Assembly: GCA_948465625.1 (NCBI GenBank)
Contig: CAOJXM010000025.1
Coordinates: 1 to 9,436 of the forward strand
DNA length: 9,436 nt
Origin: an uncultured Clostridium sp.
GTDB lineage: Bacteria > Bacillota > Clostridia > TANB77 > CAG-508
Direction: 5' to 3'
Each line of letters begins with the position of its first letter. The first letter of the stretch is position 1. The notes below the pieces were generated by a model. It was not told the origin of the DNA, ran no database searches, and saw nothing but the letters and a program-made list of their open reading frames with translations. This document shows, piece by piece, positions 6,570-9,436 of the stretch. A program made the position numbers and the translations under genes.

Positions 6570-7367
6570 ATGAATTTAGAGATAACGGATTCAATGTTAA
6601 ATGATTTTTATGAATGTTTTGAGACTGGTTATGACTTTGAAGTTTTTTTGAAGAAGTTTTTAGAAGATTTGGATTTTACAGATATAACAGTGACGAAAAG
6701 AAGTGGAGATAAAGGGATTGATTTAATAGCTTATAAAAGTTCTATTTTGAGTTTAGATATTGATCCAGAAAAGTATATTATTCAGGCTAAAAGATATAAG
6801 AATACAGTACCAGTAAAAGAAGTAAGACTATTTAAGGGGACATCTTCCTATGAAAAAAGGATATTTATAACAACCAGTAATTTTTCAAAAGGTGGAATAG
6901 AAGAAGCAGAAGATGATGCTTCTAGAAAAATAATTTTAATTACTGGAGAACAAATATTAAGATTTTATATGGATCATCCAGAGAAAGATTACGTTTTTGA
7001 ATGGAATCCTGTGGTTTCCGCAAAAAAGGTTAGAAAAGTTATAAATAACAATTCTAATAAGAAAGAGAAGATAGGAGAATTTAAAGAAAGTGCTATTTTG
7101 AGATTAATTAGTAAAAATGATATTAGAACTAAAATATTACCAATCCCAATAGAAATATTTGAAAGGATAAAACAATATACAAAGTATAGGGTTAGGATAC
7201 AAGGGGAAGAGAAGGAATTAAATATAAATCATGATAGAAGATATTTCGGTGGTGTTACAGAAGTCTATAGGAAGCAAGGATATATTGATTATCAAGGAGA
7301 GGAAAAGAAGAAGTCATATTGGAAATTAGATGAAAAGGAAAAGAAAGTTTTGATTGAATTTGAATAG
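6570..7367 (+). CDS. Mrr-type restriction endonuclease (type IV-like)
   Basis: A 265-aa protein with an N-terminal Mrr_cat nuclease domain of the PD-(D/E)xK superfamily. Glu24 is in helix 1, GDKGID (46-51) carries catalytic Asp51, and IIQAKRY (70-76) supplies the QxK variant (Gln72, Lys74), followed by an IFITTSNFSKGGIEEA strand-helix (98-113). The Q-x-K form is characteristic of Mrr proteins, which cut methylated foreign DNA. The C-terminal 110 residues, after a linker rich in Lys and Asn (about 152-170), look like a separate all-purpose DNA-binding or winged-helix-like region (YFGGVTEVYRKQGYI near 226-240), which I do not recognise. There is no methyltransferase nearby, as expected of a type IV-like enzyme. 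GGGAG lies 11 nt before the ATG. It is appended to the core operon with a 25-nt gap and no terminator. Confidence 0.85.
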   Translation: MNLEITDSMLNDFYECFETGYDFEVFLKKFLEDLDFTDITVTKRSGDKGIDLIAYKSSILSLDIDPEKYIIQAKRYKNTVPVKEVRLFKGTSSYEKRIFITTSNFSKGGIEEAEDDASRKIILITGEQILRFYMDHPEKDYVFEWNPVVSAKKVRKVINNNSNKKEKIGEFKESAILRLISKNDIRTKILPIPIEIFERIKQYTKYRVRIQGEEKELNINHDRRYFGGVTEVYRKQGYIDYQGEEKKKSYWKLDEKEKKVLIEFE

Positions 7368-7404
7368 GAAAGCTATGGTGAGGTTATAATGAAGGAGAAA
7401 AATT

Positions 7405-7726
7405 ATGAAATCAGAATATTTAGAATTGTATGGAAAAGAAAGATTAAATAGTGATGTGGTTTCGCTTGCTTTAGAAGGAACAAATGATAATAGGGGGACT
7501 TCATATAATACTTTAAAAGAAACAATAAAAGTATATGGAGGACTGATTGCTCCTGTAATTGTAAAAGATAAGGATTTTATTGTTTTAGAGGGAAATAGCA
7601 GATTTGTAGAATATAGATTGTAGCAAAGGAAGACTCTATAAAAAGAATAGAAGTATAAGGAAGTATATAGAGACAGTAAATGGGCTAGAAGATAAAATAA
7701 AGGAAATGATAAAGAATGATGAATGA
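7405..7726 (+). pseudogene. Decayed ParB N-terminal-domain gene
   Basis: Starting at ATG 7405 (AAGGAG 7 nt upstream), 72 codons encode the start of a ParB-like domain with GLIAPVIVK and the ligand motif VLEGNSRFVEYRL (the GxxR box), ending at TAG 7621. The reading then moves to another frame (IVAKEDSIKRIEV, 7617-7658) and later to the third (ETVNGLEDKIKEMIKNDE, to TGA 7724-7726). These tails look like remnants of the same gene or its neighbour, joined by frameshifts and an internal loss. Intact relatives continue after the EGNSR box with an AKEDP-like stretch, so the first break looks like a frameshift. It lies 37 nt downstream of the Mrr gene, a pairing common in defence islands, and may have been its partner. 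A short functional protein of 72 aa is possible but unlikely. Confidence 0.72.
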
Positions 7727-7802
7727 AAATATTTCTCAAATAAGATTTGAATTGTCTAGAATTGAGAAAACAATAGGTATGTTATTAAAGAAGTTGGATT
7801 AG
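7716..7802 (+). CDS. Possible 28-aa remnant ORF
   Basis: ATG 7716 opens a 28-codon frame ending at TAG 7800-7802. It overlaps the stop of the preceding decayed frame (ATGATGAATGA), the pattern of a translationally coupled downstream gene. The peptide is amphipathic and helical (IRFELSRIEKTIGMLLKKL). It is too short to assign and no family is recognised. It may be the start of a gene whose remainder was lost. Confidence 0.3.
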   Translation: MMNENISQIRFELSRIEKTIGMLLKKLD

Positions 7803-7917
7803 TAGAAGAGTTACTATAGCAGGAGAGCTTTGGCAGGATGGTTGTTAATTTTTATGGATGGTATAGTAGATAGGAAGAATGGAATTGTAAAAATTGGATA
7901 GGTTATGATAAATAGGA
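7803..7917. other. Non-coding stretch before the right recombination core
   Basis: No convincing frame, promoter or terminator is visible. The segment is AT-rich with scattered stops in all frames, ending in GATAAATAGGA directly before the GGGCTCATAA core. If the 7.9 kb segment were turned back, this stretch would lie beside positions 1-23 and form one arm of an attP-like site. Confidence 0.5.
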
Positions 7918-7927
7918 GGGCTCATAA
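7918..7927 (+). other. Recombination core, right copy (GGGCTCATAA)
   Basis: Identical to minus-strand 33-24 and hence in inverted orientation to it. The flanks differ: AGGA precedes it here and CCCGAAGG (the tRNA stem) follows. The core includes the 7-nt anticodon loop of the tRNA-fMet. Confidence 0.7.
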
Positions 7928-7965
7928 CCCGAAGGTCGCAGGTTCGAGTTCTGCCCCCGCAACCA
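7921..7965 (+). tRNA. 3' half of a split initiator tRNA-fMet, nucleotides 32-76
   Basis: Contains the anticodon loop CTCATAA, stem partner CCCGA, variable loop AGGTC, T stem GCAGG/TCTGC with loop TTCGAGT, acceptor 3' strand CCCCGCA, A73 and an encoded CCA (7963-7965). The final A72 pairs as a C-A mismatch with the C1 of the half at 24-61, an initiator hallmark. GGG precedes the loop by coincidence of the shared core; further upstream there is no D arm or acceptor strand and no promoter. The T stem has a G53-T61 wobble where most tRNAs have G-C. Joined to the left half it gives a complete 76-nt tRNA. Confidence 0.93.
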
Positions 7966-7976
7966 ACAAAATGCTT

Positions 7977-8011
7977 AGAGTCGCAAGAGATTGTGGACTC
8001 TTATTTTTTTG
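7977..8011 (+). terminator. Intrinsic terminator of the tRNA-fMet 3' half
   Basis: AGAGTC (7977-7982) and GACTCT (7996-8001) pair. The stem continues through GCAA/TTGT with one bulged G to a GAGA loop, and TTATTTTTTT follows. It is placed 11 nt after the CCA end, as expected for a tRNA terminator, and would also stop read-through from the exoA-mrr operon. Confidence 0.8.
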
Positions 8012-8034
8012 ACTAAAAATTTATTTTCACAAAA

Positions 8035-8059
8035 TTGGGGACAATTTGGGGACAGTCCC
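8035..8059 (+). repeat. TTGGGGACA direct repeats and dyad, probable integrase arm sites
   Basis: TTGGGGACA occurs at 8035-8043 and 8046-8054, one helical turn apart (11 nt). The second copy runs into the perfect dyad GGGAC-A-GTCCC (8049-8059). Their position between a tRNA 3' end and a converging integrase gene is where arm-type binding sites of tyrosine integrases lie. The role is inferred. A small TATGC/GCATA inverted repeat follows at 8068-8085. Confidence 0.6.
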
Positions 8060-8160
8060 TACATTTTTATGCATTAAATAGCATACTTTAGCCTTACTAA
8101 TTTATATTAAACTTAGAAAATCTTAAAAAAGTAATTTTCGAGAAATTTTGAAAAGAGTTT

Positions 8161-9336
8161 TTATACGAGCATTTTCTCTAAAACATTACCTGCTTCTTTA
8201 TTATGAGCTTCAACTGGATGTACATAGAAGTTTAAGGTAGTAGTTATTTGAGCATGCCCTAATCTTGATGCTACAACAGCTACATCTACATTTTTAGATA
8301 TAAGCAAAGTAGCATTTGTGTGTCGCAAACCATGAAAAGTAATTTTTGGTAAGTTGTTCTTTTCAATAAAAGAACGAAACCAATCTGTAACTGTATCAGG
8401 ATGCATTGGATTACCATTCCAAGTAACAAATAGCCTATTTGAGTTATTCCATAAGTCGCCACATCTTTCTTTTTCAGCATCGTACCAGATTTTATATTTG
8501 TTAAGCATATTTATAACAATATCAGGTATTCCGACTTTTCTAATTGAACTATGTGTCTTTGGATCTTTTACGAAAATGCCTTTTTCAGAAGTGTATTGAC
8601 TTGCCTTAGTAATATTAACAAAACCTTCCTTAAAATCGATATCTGACCATTCTAAGCCTAATACTTCGCCTCTACGCATACCAGTAAACAATGTTAATAT
8701 AACAATAGTTTGAAATTTGATTTCTTCATTTTCTAAAGCTTCTAATAATTGTTTACATTGAACATCATCATAGTATTTAATTTGGGGTCTTTCGTGTTTA
8801 GGTGGTTTAACTCTATCTGCTGGATTATAAGGTAGTATTTGCCAATATACTGCATTTTGTAGCATTGCATGCAGTAAACGGTGATGCTCTAATATTGTTT
8901 TAGAAGATAGACTTTTCATTACAGTCTTTCCATTATGATTTTTACATCTTTTTAGTTGATGCTCTTTTGATAGATAATCGTAAAAATTCATAATGTGAGT
9001 TGGTTTAATATTGCATAACTTATAATGACCAAAGTAAGGAATAATTCGTGATTTTAGCATTCCTTTATATCTTTCATAAGTCTTAGGTGCTAATTCTTTT
9101 TCACCATAATTTTTGGCCCATAAATCTGTAAATTCTTTAAATGTCATTGAAGAGTTTTGCAAAACAATACCATTTTCAACTTCATAAACAAAGTTCACAA
9201 GTTCTTTGTCTGCTTCACGCCTACTATTTGCTTTTATGCTCTTAGTATATCTAATTCTGTTACCATAGCTGTCAAAACCATGTGATACAATTAATCTCCA
9301 TGAGCATTTGCCTCTCTTTTCAAGATACCCTGCCAT
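8161..9336 (-). CDS. int: Tyrosine recombinase / integrase
   Basis: A site-specific recombinase of about 391 aa. An N-terminal arm-type DNA-binding domain (GYLEKRGKCSWRL, near residues 3-60) is followed by a SAM-like core-binding domain (about 65-170, MTFKEFTDLWAKNY onward) and a C-terminal catalytic domain. Counted from ATG 9336, the catalytic set is Arg221 (TGMRRGE), Lys260 (KTHSS), His335 and Arg338 (HGLRHT), His361 (LGH) and Tyr371 (NFYVH), all intact. ATG 9336 is chosen because AGGAGG lies 11 nt before it; the in-frame GTG at 9348 overlaps that SD. The domain plan resembles integrases of Bacillota prophages and Tn916-type elements. It converges on the tRNA 3' half 196 nt away, the usual arrangement of an element integrated in a tRNA gene. 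No excisionase is visible in the window. Confidence 0.95.
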   Translation of the reverse strand: MAGYLEKRGKCSWRLIVSHGFDSYGNRIRYTKSIKANSRREADKELVNFVYEVENGIVLQNSSMTFKEFTDLWAKNYGEKELAPKTYERYKGMLKSRIIPYFGHYKLCNIKPTHIMNFYDYLSKEHQLKRCKNHNGKTVMKSLSSKTILEHHRLLHAMLQNAVYWQILPYNPADRVKPPKHERPQIKYYDDVQCKQLLEALENEEIKFQTIVILTLFTGMRRGEVLGLEWSDIDFKEGFVNITKASQYTSEKGIFVKDPKTHSSIRKVGIPDIVINMLNKYKIWYDAEKERCGDLWNNSNRLFVTWNGNPMHPDTVTDWFRSFIEKNNLPKITFHGLRHTNATLLISKNVDVAVVASRLGHAQITTTLNFYVHPVEAHNKEAGNVLEKMLV

Positions 9337-9393
9337 TACTTTTTTCACCTCCTTTCAAGTTAGTTCCAATATACTGCAATGTTGTACGGATTA

Positions 9394-9427
9394 AGAAAAT
9401 GTAAAAAGCATAGCTTTAACATTTTCT
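9394..9427. promoter_or_regulatory. Near-perfect dyad upstream of int
   Basis: AGAAAATGT (9394-9402) and ACATTTTCT (9419-9427) are perfect complements, and within them AAAGC/GCTTT pair around ATA, leaving a small AA/A internal loop. The hairpin is about 58 nt before the int ATG. No run of T follows on either strand, so an operator or integrase/excisionase binding site is more likely than a terminator. The int promoter itself is not clear; TATATT at about 9370 has only a weak -35. Confidence 0.45.
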
Positions 9428-9436
9428 AAAACCTCC

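Noticed and set aside
7326..7739. A 137-codon minus-strand open frame
   Set aside because: It is antisense to the mrr end and the ParB remnant, has no SD and has a Phe/Leu/Ser-rich composition expected from the complement of purine-rich coding sequence.
1..7965. The two tRNA halves as attL and attR of one ordinary integrated element
   Set aside because: Those would be in direct orientation. Here the cores are inverted and the interval holds purA and other core genes.
1..7965. Short-read misassembly joining the halves
   Set aside because: The shared sequence is only 10 nt, too short to cause an assembler join, and the two halves are exactly complementary parts of one gene. It cannot be fully excluded without reads.
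8286..8599. Two overlapping open frames within int (minus 8286-8480, plus 8354-8599)
   Set aside because: They are out-of-frame and antisense shadows of the intact recombinase.

Overview
This is an AT-rich bacterial chromosome segment that uses the standard code, has strong Shine-Dalgarno sites and encodes CCA in its tRNA. Gene content (PurA, ExoA, an AI-2E-type permease, an ArsC/Spx-like protein, a YjbR protein) and Gly-Gly-rich ribosome binding sites fit Bacillota, probably a clostridial lineage; the genus cannot be read from the window.

Layout. At 24-61 (minus) is the promoter-proximal half of an initiator tRNA gene (tRNA-fMet, nucleotides 1-38), broken right after the anticodon loop. From 216 to 2460 (minus) runs an accessory three-gene operon: an IbrA-like PP-loop protein, a small GNAT-like protein and an IbrB-like ParB-fold protein with a frameshift. 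It follows purA (2492-3760, minus) with no visible terminator. A divergent intergenic region with two good promoters separates purA from a plus-strand operon: exoA, an AI-2E family permease, an ArsC/Spx-like protein and a MmcQ/YjbR protein, all core-type genes. These are followed without a terminator by an accessory Mrr-type restriction endonuclease and a decayed ParB-domain gene (7405-7726). At 7921-7965 (plus) is the other half of a tRNA-fMet (nucleotides 32-76), followed by a terminator, TTGGGGACA arm-like repeats and a tyrosine recombinase gene (8161-9336, minus).

The main observation is structural. The two tRNA halves lie about 7.9 kb apart in opposite orientation and share only GGGCTCATAA, which contains the whole 7-nt anticodon loop. 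Joined at that core they form a canonical 76-nt initiator tRNA with promoter, all stems and CCA. The simplest reading is that the 7.9 kb between the cores has been inverted by site-specific recombination in the anticodon loop, perhaps by the adjacent integrase. Turning it back would restore an intact tRNA-fMet next to the integrase and would place an attP-like sequence at the other junction. The inversion is inferred; the split halves and the shared core are seen directly.

The accessory genes sit at both ends of this segment, beside the recombination cores, while the core genes are in the middle. Both ParB-fold genes, one at each end, are damaged, which suggests old and decaying mobile cargo.
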